A stretch of 5,110 nt of DNA from Woeseia sp. GTDB taxonomy: Bacteria; Pseudomonadota; Gammaproteobacteria; Steroidobacterales; Woeseiaceae. The translations under genes and the position numbers were made by a program. The DNA lies in the NCBI GenBank assembly GCA_018701055.1, contig JABIUH010000432.1, positions 1-5,110 of the forward strand, given 5' to 3'. The notes under the pieces were generated by a model. That model was not told the origin of the DNA. It searched no databases and worked only from the letters and a program-made list of their open reading frames with translations. Positions 1 through 5,110 of the stretch are shown here, piece by piece (positions within the stretch are counted from its first letter, which is position 1; each line of letters begins with the position of its first letter).

Positions 1-631
1 CGAAACTGACACCCCGTGAATGGTTGATGTAACTCTGTTCCGCAGCGATGAACATCTCTTCGACGTTCTTTGCCGTGTAGGGCACCGTGGCTAGATTCGG
101 GCAGCTAATGCTGGCGCAGTTAACCGCGTAATGGAGTCGATGGTCACGCCAGATCGGCCGGAGAATTCGGTGTTCAATATCATCCAGGCTTAGCGACTCC
201 CCGGCAATTTCGATGAGCTTGTCGCTCCATGGACCGGACGAGAAAAATCCGTCTCCCATATCGAGAATACTGTCCTCATTGGGATTTCTTAGAACCACCT
301 CAACGGTCAATGCATTGTAAAGGTTGACCCAGTAGGCCAATTGCTCAGTTTTGCGTAGCTGTCTCGGGTCGCCGTCTGTCAGTCGTTTTATGTACGCCTG
401 CAGAGCAATGCGATCTCTGGAGGCAACGTCCGCATAGGCAACAAAGTTTATGCCACTCTCATGCGCCTGCACGTAGCGTCCGAGAAACTCGCCCCAGGCG
501 CCGTGGTCGATCGTCGTGTCGATTGACTCATCGCTCACAGACCAGATCGACCAGACCTCCGGTTCGGATTCAGCATATGCGCCCGGTGCGACCAGAACGA
601 AGAAGCAGAGGGTCATACAGAATCTTGACAT
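1..631 (-). CDS. DUF547 domain protein, exported; C-terminus cut by window edge
   Basis: The reading frame is open from the ATG at 629-631 to the left edge, giving 210 residues without a stop; the gene continues outside the window. The N-terminus looks like a Sec signal peptide: Arg3, a hydrophobic stretch at about residues 4-15, then PGAYA with likely cleavage after Ala20, so the mature protein should be periplasmic or otherwise exported. DUF547 landmarks are clear: YWVNLYNAL (100-108), SLDDIEH (148-154) and HYAVNCASISCPNL (167-180), the conserved His/Cys-containing core. The biochemical role of DUF547 is not established. A weak Shine-Dalgarno-like GAAGAG lies at 648-643, 11 nt before the start; an alternative Met at 616 would lose the only basic residue of the signal peptide. 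It lies 71 nt downstream of the GT2 gene on the same strand with no visible terminator between, so it is probably the last visible gene of the operon. Family assignment is firm; function is unknown. Confidence 0.9.
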   Translation of the reverse strand, partial: MSRFCMTLCFFVLVAPGAYAESEPEVWSIWSVSDESIDTTIDHGAWGEFLGRYVQAHESGINFVAYADVASRDRIALQAYIKRLTDGDPRQLRKTEQLAYWVNLYNALTVEVVLRNPNEDSILDMGDGFFSSGPWSDKLIEIAGESLSLDDIEHRILRPIWRDHRLHYAVNCASISCPNLATVPYTAKNVEEMFIAAEQSYINHSRGVSF

Positions 632-702
632 CAAAGTGTTTTCTCTTCGCAGGGTTGTACGTAATTAGACCGGATGCAGCGGGAAGAAATTACAGATTCA
701 CA

Positions 703-1392
703 TCAGCGCTTGTGATACCAGCGCGCAAGGCGAGAGGGCGATGCTCCCAGCGTGAACGCCAGAGAATAAAGGCGATTCTTTAGGGTATGCAGAATAAAGC
801 TCTTTTTCTCCCAACGTCTTGCGTTAACGCCAACTGACAGTGGCAGCAGATGAAATCGATCACTGCGCATCAATTGCCGCACCAGACGAAATTCGTCGAA
901 TAATGGGAGCGGTTCGTGTCCTCCTGCTCGTTCGTACTCTGCGGCGGTAACAAATAGCGCCTGATCGCCATACGGTATTCCCCCGAATTTGCATCGCTGT
1001 GCGACGGAGTATTCGATAAATCGCTTACGCAACGACCGGGGTCCAAGTAGGCGGAACCGAAAATATCCGCCAATGTTTCCAGAAGAAAAAGCCTGCATGA
1101 TCGCCCTGACGGCATAGTCTGAAATTTCCGAATCGGCATGCAGAAACCAAAAATTCGGCGCGCTGGCCAGTTCTGCACCCTTACGCAAGCGTACGCCGCG
1201 CGGCTCATTCAGAATGACACACTGAGCGCCGTTGCTGGCGCACAAACTTGTAACCTCGTCATGTCGATCTGAATCGCTGACCACGATTACCTCAACGCCA
1301 CCTTCTGCCGAAAACTGCGGCAACAGTCGTGCCAATGGCCCCGCATCGTCGCGACATGGAATGATTACGCTTAAGTGCGGCACCTCCGTCAC
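703..1392 (-). CDS. Family 2 glycosyltransferase, TIGR04283-type ('arsenosugar biosynthesis' label)
   Basis: This 229-residue protein has a single GT-A fold domain and no membrane segment, so it is probably cytosolic or peripheral to the membrane. The start of the fold is LSVIIPCRDD (7-16), followed by VEVIVVSDSD (33-42), FLHAD (83-87, the metal/nucleotide-sugar DxD-equivalent), IPYGDQALFV (139-148), the acidic pair D166-E167, and RRWE (192-195) near the end. This pattern matches the small bacterial GT2 group TIGR04283, which is usually encoded beside a TIGR04282 protein, as here. The start is GTG at 1390-1392, overlapping the previous gene's TGA by 4 nt (GTGA). No Shine-Dalgarno sequence is visible, so translation is probably coupled to the upstream gene. 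Several motifs depart from the forms I expect: VVSDSD instead of VVDGGS, and FDEF where many members have MEDV. The sugar donor and acceptor are unknown; the arsenosugar label comes from the family name and is not shown by this sequence. Confidence 0.88.
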   Translation of the reverse strand: MTEVPHLSVIIPCRDDAGPLARLLPQFSAEGGVEVIVVSDSDRHDEVTSLCASNGAQCVILNEPRGVRLRKGAELASAPNFWFLHADSEISDYAVRAIMQAFSSGNIGGYFRFRLLGPRSLRKRFIEYSVAQRCKFGGIPYGDQALFVTAAEYERAGGHEPLPLFDEFRLVRQLMRSDRFHLLPLSVGVNARRWEKKSFILHTLKNRLYSLAFTLGASPSRLARWYHKR

Positions 1393-2087
1393 GCGGGAAT
1401 TGATGTGTGGATTTCTTCGAGCAACACGGTGTTTAGCGCCTGTCGGGCAGGCCGCATGTCGCCGTCGAGGTGTTCGAGCAGCCTGAGTGCATCACGCTCT
1501 TCGTCTATATCGAAGCCACCATCCAATCTGTGCACACTCCGTCCACTGGCGACGCAACTATTCGCCAGTGCGTTGCCGAGTTCGCTGGTGCTCCACGGGA
1601 GCTCGTCGAGTATCGACCAACCGCTGCGACTTGCCATCAGGGTAACGCCACCGTCAGCGCCGTCTGCCAGAATGACATCAACATTTTTTAGTGCATGCAT
1701 TACAGCTTCATAGTGTGTGTTATTTAGCAACGGCGCGTCGCATCCCATATAGATTATCTGTGTCGCGCCCAACCCACGCAAACTGGAATCGACTGCCGCA
1801 ATTCTCGAGCCAAGGTTGCCTCCTGTTTGTGCAACTATGCGAGTATACCTGCCCCCAAAAACCGACCGGTCCGAGAGCGCTTTCGCCCAGGCGGTTTCTT
1901 CATCTGATGCGGGGGAGATTACAAATGTGCCCTCCCACCGGGCAGCATCCTCCAGTGCGCAATCCACCAGGGCGTGCGCTATTCGCAGGGCAGGTCGTTC
2001 ACCAATACTGGCTGCCAGGCGTTGCTTTCCGTAACCGAGTCGCGGCTCTTTGCAAAACAGTACCAAGACCGGGCTTGAAGGATCCAT
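1389..2087 (-). CDS. DUF2064 / TIGR04282-type glycosyltransferase-like protein
   Basis: This 232-residue protein belongs to the DUF2064 group, which has a nucleotidyltransferase/GT-A-like fold related to CofC. Landmarks in order are LVLFCKEPRLGYGKQRLA (8-25, basic nucleotide-binding loop), GGNLGSRI (89-96), YMGCDAPLL (113-121, core GxDxP), ADGADGG (141-147) and ELPWST (162-167), with DGGFDIDEE near the C-terminus. The loop reads GYGKQRL rather than the commoner GKVKTRL, which marks a distinct subgroup. No signal peptide or membrane segment is seen. The ATG at 2085-2087 starts 5 nt after the flavoprotein's TAG, and the TGA overlaps the GTG of the GT2 gene. No good Shine-Dalgarno sequence precedes it, fitting translational coupling. 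DUF2064 and GT2 proteins of this kind are commonly adjacent and probably act on the same pathway. Substrate is unknown; arsenosugar synthesis is a family-name suggestion only. Confidence 0.87.
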   Translation of the reverse strand: MDPSSPVLVLFCKEPRLGYGKQRLAASIGERPALRIAHALVDCALEDAARWEGTFVISPASDEETAWAKALSDRSVFGGRYTRIVAQTGGNLGSRIAAVDSSLRGLGATQIIYMGCDAPLLNNTHYEAVMHALKNVDVILADGADGGVTLMASRSGWSILDELPWSTSELGNALANSCVASGRSVHRLDGGFDIDEERDALRLLEHLDGDMRPARQALNTVLLEEIHTSIPA

Positions 2088-2092
2088 AGGTT

Positions 2093-3508
2093 CTAGAGCT
2101 TGAGTAACAGCCGCACAATTTTACGTGTACGCGGCGAAAACAACCGATCGGTAAAGTACGAACCTGCCGCGCGTTTCGAAATTTCAGACAAAGTTGGGTA
2201 GGGTGAAATGATTCCGGTCATGTCAGCCATCGTGTAACCCTTCGCAACAGCAATTTGCCAGGGTTGAATGATTTCGCCCGCGCCGGTGCCGGCGATTCCG
2301 GCTCCGAGAATTTTGCCGCGCTTGCCAGCAACAACTTTTATCAAACCTGAGGTGATTCGTTCAGCCCGTGCGCGATCGTTCTCCGCATATTCCCACTGCA
2401 CAACTTTGACTGCGTCGCCGTATCGTTCTTTCGCCTGAGCTTCCGTTAGTCCAACCTGAGATAACTCCGGATCGGTATAAGTCACCCACGGAATTGCAGA
2501 GTAATTTGCCTTGGTCGGTAACTTGAAAAGAATGTTGCGAATGACGATGCCGGCGTCGTAACCCGCTAAATGGGTAAACATTAATCCGCCTTTGGCATCA
2601 CCAATAGCAAATACGCGCTTGTTCGTTGTGCGTAATCTTGAGTCGACCTCGACTCCGGAACGCGAGTATTGAATGCCCGCTTCATCAAGTCCCAGGTCGG
2701 CGACGCCCGGAGCACGTCCGGTTGCCATGAGTAGATGACTGCCGCGAATTTCCTCCCCATCCTGCAAAGTGACGCGTACATCACCGGTCTTGCCTGAAAC
2801 ACTCGCAATGTTGACCTCTTCGCGTATAGAAACCCCCTCGTCGAGGAGAGACTTTACGACAATGGCCGCCAGGTCGGGGTCATCATTCGGCAGTGCGCGC
2901 ATGCGCTCAAGGATCGTTACCTTCGCACCCAAGCGGTGATGTGCCTGAGCCATTTCTATGCCGATCGGCCCGCCGCCAACAATAATGAGGTGGTCAGGGC
3001 ACGCAGAGTTCTCGAACAATGTCTCGTTGGTCAGATAGTCAGTCTCATCGATGCCTGGAATGGGCGGGACGGTCGCTCGGCTTCCGGTTGCAATTACAAA
3101 TCGTTTTGCCCTAATTCGCTGCTCACCAACGGCAACCTCGTTGCGGCTCGTAAACCGGGCGGCGCCTTTAATGACGTTTACGCCGAGGCTCTCAAATCTC
3201 TCTACGCTGTCATGTGGCTCAATTCCCTGAATAACTTCGCGTACATGCGCCATGGCAGCGGCGAAATCGATGTCGGGTGTGGCTGGCTTAATTCCAAATG
3301 GGCCCGACGTTCGGAATGCCTGGGCATGTTTGCCCGCGGCTAGTAGCGCTTTTGACGGAACGCAGCCCGTATTGAGGCAGTCACCGCCCATTTTATCCTT
3401 CTCTATAAGAACGACCTCCGCACCCATCTGAACGGCACCGGCCGCTACCGAAAGACCGCCGGAGCCCGCGCCAATTACGCAGATATCAGTCGTTATCGGT
3501 GCGTTCAT
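2093..3508 (-). CDS. Mercuric-reductase-like FAD/NAD(P) disulfide oxidoreductase (not a canonical MerA)
   Basis: This is a full-length 471-residue class I pyridine nucleotide-disulfide oxidoreductase, the fold of lipoamide dehydrogenase, glutathione reductase and MerA. It shows an FAD-binding GAGSGG (13-18), the redox disulfide GGDCLNTGCVPSK (Cys44 and Cys49), ATGSRA (140-145), a second Rossmann motif GGGPIG (178-183) with Glu201 at the end of the following strand (suggesting NADH), ATGRAP (262-267), and the FAD-contact VFAIGDAKGG (299-308). The C-terminal dimerisation domain follows from about residue 335. Two departures matter: the usual HPTxSE catalytic motif is YPTLSE (Tyr437, Glu442), and the C-terminus ends in RKIVRLLLKL without the vicinal Cys pair that delivers Hg(II) in MerA. 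There is also no N-terminal heavy-metal-binding domain. It is therefore a redox enzyme of unknown electron acceptor. The ATG overlaps the upstream TGA and has a strong AAGGA site 6 nt upstream. Confidence 0.93.
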   Translation of the reverse strand: MNAPITTDICVIGAGSGGLSVAAGAVQMGAEVVLIEKDKMGGDCLNTGCVPSKALLAAGKHAQAFRTSGPFGIKPATPDIDFAAAMAHVREVIQGIEPHDSVERFESLGVNVIKGAARFTSRNEVAVGEQRIRAKRFVIATGSRATVPPIPGIDETDYLTNETLFENSACPDHLIIVGGGPIGIEMAQAHHRLGAKVTILERMRALPNDDPDLAAIVVKSLLDEGVSIREEVNIASVSGKTGDVRVTLQDGEEIRGSHLLMATGRAPGVADLGLDEAGIQYSRSGVEVDSRLRTTNKRVFAIGDAKGGLMFTHLAGYDAGIVIRNILFKLPTKANYSAIPWVTYTDPELSQVGLTEAQAKERYGDAVKVVQWEYAENDRARAERITSGLIKVVAGKRGKILGAGIAGTGAGEIIQPWQIAVAKGYTMADMTGIISPYPTLSEISKRAAGSYFTDRLFSPRTRKIVRLLLKL

Positions 3509-4236
3509 GATGGTTCCTTGTCGTCAGCATTGAGGGCACTCTTGAATATGATCGGTAACAGCGACAGGGCTGCAAGACCAATCATGGGAAGAATGACGGC
3601 CGGTTGAAGCAACACCCCAATGCCTATATCAGACGACTCGGTGATCGAACTGAACCCCGCACCAACGGAGGCAAACACGAGTGTGCCAGGCATGATTCCG
3701 AAAAAAGTGGCGAATATATAGACCTGAGTCGGCACGCGGAAAGCCGCGGCCGCCAGATTGACTAGCCAAAACGGGAATAGCGGCACGAGCCGAAGTACGA
3801 ACAGATAGCTAAGAGCATTCTTTGTGAAGCCAGCTTCGAGTTTCGCGACGGTATCGCCGCCGCGCTTCGCCAACAAATCTCCGGCCGCGGAACGGCCAGC
3901 GAGAAATATGATTGTCGCGCCGATGGTAGCGCCGATGACTACAGAGATGCCCCCGTACAGCGTGCCCAATATGAATCCGGCCAGCAGTGTCATGATGGCG
4001 GCTCCGGGAAAACTGATGGCCGTTACAGCTGCGTAAACGACGATTATTCCAAGCATGGTTTTAAGGAGGTTCGCGTCCGCGTAGTTCTTAATAGTCTCCT
4101 GATTAGCTGCTAAGCTATCAAGCGTAAAATATCGTTGGAGTCCGAAGCCGAAAAACGCTGCCAGCGCAGCGACGATTACGCCAATTGGCAGGAATCGTTT
4201 CCAGGCTGGAACGGGCGGGGTAGTGGCGTCGGTCAT
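3505..4236 (-). CDS. TVP38/TMEM64 family inner membrane protein (SNARE-associated/DedA-like domain)
   Basis: This 243-residue polytopic membrane protein has a short hydrophilic N-terminus (1-14) and membrane segments at about 15-34, 61-75, 79-113 (a long or re-entrant pair), 142-166, 172-194 and 206-231, ending in a charged tail (DDKEPS). Family hallmarks are SFPGAAIMTLLAGFILG (75-91), GATIGATIIFLAGR (102-115) and RLVPLFPFWLVNLAAAAF (149-166), followed by FFGIMPGT (178-185). Members of this superfamily are implicated in lipid scrambling or membrane homeostasis, but this branch has no assigned substrate. It is the first gene of the apparent operon, with a CAGGAT ribosome binding site 6 nt before its ATG, and it overlaps the flavoprotein gene by 4 nt. 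In other bacteria the same two modules can occur fused in this order, so the two proteins probably form one functional unit in the membrane. Confidence 0.92.
   Translation of the reverse strand: MTDATTPPVPAWKRFLPIGVIVAALAAFFGFGLQRYFTLDSLAANQETIKNYADANLLKTMLGIIVVYAAVTAISFPGAAIMTLLAGFILGTLYGGISVVIGATIGATIIFLAGRSAAGDLLAKRGGDTVAKLEAGFTKNALSYLFVLRLVPLFPFWLVNLAAAAFRVPTQVYIFATFFGIMPGTLVFASVGAGFSSITESSDIGIGVLLQPAVILPMIGLAALSLLPIIFKSALNADDKEPS
3514..3519 (-). promoter_or_regulatory. Ribosome binding site of the flavoprotein gene
   Basis: AAGGAA on the minus strand (AAGGA core at 3519-3515) lies 6 nt before the ATG at 3508, inside the last codons of the TVP38 gene. It supports this ATG as the start and shows that the flavoprotein can be initiated on its own as well as by coupling through the ATGA overlap. 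Confidence 0.75.
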
Positions 4237-4242
4237 TCGTTA

Positions 4243-4246
4243 TCCT
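4243..4246 (-). promoter_or_regulatory. Ribosome binding site of the TVP38/TMEM64 gene
   Basis: AGGA on the minus strand lies 6 nt before the ATG at 4236 (context CAGGATAACGAATG). This supports the chosen start of the first operon gene. The site lies only 4 nt from the 18-bp palindrome at 4251-4268. Confidence 0.65.
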
Positions 4247-4250
4247 GTTA

Positions 4251-4268
4251 CTACAGAATATTCTGCAG
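4251..4268. promoter_or_regulatory. Candidate operator: 18-bp palindrome
   Basis: CTACAGAATATTCTGCAG is an 18-bp dyad with a perfect 12-bp core (CAGAATATTCTG) and a single mismatched pair at positions 3/16. It lies 15 to 32 nt upstream of the TVP38 start codon, just before the ribosome binding site, where a bound repressor would block transcription entry. A weak hexamer pair brackets its core on the minus strand (TTGCCG at 4278-4273, TGTAGT at 4255-4250, 17-bp spacing), but that would place the transcript start almost on the ribosome binding site. The binding regulator is unknown. Confidence 0.4.
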
Positions 4269-4288
4269 TGTCCGGCAATTGTTATGAG

Positions 4289-4325
4289 ACATGACCTGTT
4301 TCGGTCGGCGTATATTACATGACCT
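4289..4325. repeat. Pair of 9-bp direct repeats (ACATGACCT)
   Basis: ACATGACCT occurs at 4289-4297 and again at 4317-4325, 28 bp apart start to start (AGGTCATGT on the minus strand). The second copy touches a TAATAT sequence that could act as a -10 box for the operon. Tandem activator binding is possible, but a 9-bp repeat could arise by chance. Confidence 0.35.
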
Positions 4326-4394
4326 CAATGCATCTACTCCGTTCGACAGATGCCTGGATTGTGATTTGGCCGCACAATTAGTAATGCGTGGCTG

Positions 4395-4433
4395 GATTCT
4401 ACAACCGAATGGGTACCATTCGGTTGTAGAATC
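4395..4433. repeat. Perfect 18-bp inverted repeat with 3-nt loop
   Basis: GATTCTACAACCGAATGG at 4395-4412 is followed by GTA and then its exact reverse complement at 4416-4433, giving a 39-nt hairpin with no mismatch. Each arm itself contains ATTC-N7-GAAT. Neither strand has a U-run after the stem, so an intrinsic terminator in the usual form is not supported. It lies 159 bp upstream of the operon start codon and 182 bp upstream of the proposed desaturase start. It could be a regulatory or cruciform-forming site, a protein-binding dyad, or a copy of a small dispersed palindromic element; nothing in the window decides between these. Confidence 0.8.
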
Positions 4434-4614
4434 TCCTCAACCACAGCAAAATAACGACTCTCAGTAAATACAAACTGACCAATGATGATGGAGATCAAGC
4501 CGAATGTTGCAGGCGAAAGGCGTTGCGATAAAGAGCCATGGATTTCGCTACCAGATGTATATGACTTTACCCCGTTGCATTGTGACAGCCGCGTAGAAAT
4601 CTGGGCGGCTGACT

Positions 4615-5110
4615 GTGTCTGATTGGTTGCAGATTAACGAGCCGCAAATTCGTCTTGCGATTTTTTTGTCGATCTTCGCTACGCTTATCGTATTTCAGCG
4701 GGCGCGACCGCGACGCACCGTGCTCGGCGGTTGGCGCCGCGTCATAGCTAACTTGTCACTTATCATTATCAACACACTGATTTTACGCGTGGCGTTTCCG
4801 CTGCTAGCGATCGATCTTGCCCTTCGGCTGGAGCAAAGTGGAGGCGGGCTTCTCGGCATTTTGCCGTACTGGGTCGAAGTGGCGGTCGGTGTCATCCTGC
4901 TCGACTGCGCAATTTACTGGCAGCATCGCCTGGTGCACAAGGTTCCGCTACTGTGGCGCCTGCACCGCGTGCATCACGCCGATGTCGGTTTCGACGTCAC
5001 TACTGCCGTACGCTTTCACCCCTTCGAGATCGCGGTATCGATGGCAATCAAACTCGCACTCGTTGTCCTCTTGGGGGTACCTGCGCTCGCCGTGCTGATC
5101 TTTGAAATAC
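4615..5110 (+). CDS. Sterol desaturase / fatty acid hydroxylase family protein, C-terminus cut by window edge
   Basis: A frame open from the TAG at 4594 to the right edge encodes at least 165 residues of a membrane-bound di-iron oxygenase family protein. Hydrophobic segments lie at about residues 12-27, 43-70 and 83-101. Two of the family's histidine clusters are visible: QHRLVH (HxxxH, His104 and His108) and LHRVHH (HxxHH, His117, His120, His121). Next come the family-typical FDVTTAVRFHPFEI (126-139) and another membrane stretch. The remaining histidine cluster should lie beyond the window. The start is uncertain. No in-frame ATG follows the upstream stop, and GTG at 4615 gives VSDWLQINEPQIRL, which resembles the N-termini of related proteins; TTG at 4624 is an alternative. 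No clear Shine-Dalgarno site is seen. The gene diverges from the minus-strand operon, so it is not co-transcribed with it. The substrate (sterol, carotenoid, fatty acid or other lipid) cannot be told from this portion. Confidence 0.85.
   Translation, partial: MSDWLQINEPQIRLAIFLSIFATLIVFQRARPRRTVLGGWRRVIANLSLIIINTLILRVAFPLLAIDLALRLEQSGGGLLGILPYWVEVAVGVILLDCAIYWQHRLVHKVPLLWRLHRVHHADVGFDVTTAVRFHPFEIAVSMAIKLALVVLLGVPALAVLIFEI

Larger units (their letters stand above)
4237..4614. other. Divergent intergenic region, no convincing gene
   Basis: This 378-bp gap separates the minus-strand operon from the plus-strand desaturase gene and should carry both promoters. I see no tRNA or protein gene of recognisable family. 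A 46-codon plus-strand frame at 4482-4622 exists but lacks a ribosome binding site. The structure present is a palindrome at 4251-4268, a 9-bp direct repeat at 4289 and 4317, and a long perfect hairpin at 4395-4433. No promoter with good -35 and -10 hexamers at correct spacing stands out on either strand. A TAATAT box at 4317-4312 (minus strand) is the best -10-like sequence for the operon, but it lacks a good -35 partner. Confidence 0.7.

Noticed and set aside
661..693. GTAATT...AATTAC inverted repeat between the GT2 and DUF547 genes as a possible terminator
   Set aside because: 6-bp AT-rich arms around a 21-nt loop and no U-tract; too weak to split the operon.
1691..2089. 132-residue plus-strand open frame opposite the DUF2064 gene
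   Set aside because: Antisense to a gene with intact conserved motifs, with a low-complexity, Pro/Arg/Cys-rich translation; a shadow frame.
2936..3343. 135-residue plus-strand open frame opposite the flavoprotein gene
   Set aside because: It lies antisense to a clearly conserved coding region and its translation shows no family features; a shadow frame.
4358..4378. ATTGTG-N9-CACAAT dyad in the intergenic region
   Set aside because: Only 6-bp arms; it does not match the CRP pattern TGTGA-N6-TCACA, and arms this short are expected by chance.
4395..4433. Intrinsic terminator reading of the long hairpin
   Set aside because: Neither strand has a U-run following the stem, and both flanking genes point away from it.
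4482..4622. Plus-strand 46-codon frame beginning with three ATGs and ending across the proposed desaturase start
   Set aside because: No Shine-Dalgarno site, no recognisable domain and no supporting composition; its overlap with the GTG at 4615 is suggestive of a leader peptide but could easily be chance.
4817..5098. 93-residue plus-strand frame within the desaturase gene
   Set aside because: The other plus frame carries the di-iron histidine clusters and family sequence throughout; this one is a shadow.

Overview
The window reads as proteobacterial DNA, most likely from a gammaproteobacterium. Genes are tightly packed, start and stop codons overlap, and the gene families (mercuric-reductase-like flavoprotein, TVP38/TMEM64 membrane protein, DUF2064 and GT2 glycosyltransferase pair, DUF547 protein, sterol-desaturase-family oxidase) are frequent neighbours in Gammaproteobacteria. 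The lineage is an inference; no rRNA, tRNA or other taxonomic marker lies in the window.

Positions 1-4236 hold one apparent operon of five minus-strand genes. In transcription order these are: a TVP38/TMEM64 membrane protein (4236-3505); a class I pyridine-nucleotide disulfide oxidoreductase resembling MerA (3508-2093, ATGA overlap with the gene before); a DUF2064/TIGR04282-type nucleotidyl/glycosyltransferase-like protein (2087-1389, 5-nt gap); a GT2/TIGR04283-type glycosyltransferase (1392-703, GTGA overlap, GTG start); and an exported DUF547 protein (starts at 631, runs off the left edge). The glycosyltransferase pair is the one databases label 'arsenosugar biosynthesis'. No arsenic methyltransferase (ArsM) or radical-SAM ArsS gene is visible here, so the true substrate is open.

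Positions 4237-4614 are a non-coding divergent intergenic region with more structure than usual. An 18-bp near-perfect palindrome sits just upstream of the operon's first ribosome binding site. A 9-bp direct repeat (ACATGACCT) occurs twice, 28 bp apart. A perfect 18-bp inverted repeat with a 3-nt loop lies at 4395-4433 and has no U-tract, so it is not an ordinary terminator.

From about 4615 to the right edge, a plus-strand gene encodes the N-terminal 165 residues of a sterol desaturase/fatty acid hydroxylase family membrane di-iron enzyme, divergent from the operon.

Taken together, the operon joins a membrane protein and flavin disulfide reductase, which in other genomes can be fused, to two sugar-transfer-type enzymes and an exported protein. 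A membrane-linked redox plus glycosylation pathway is a reasonable but unproven reading.
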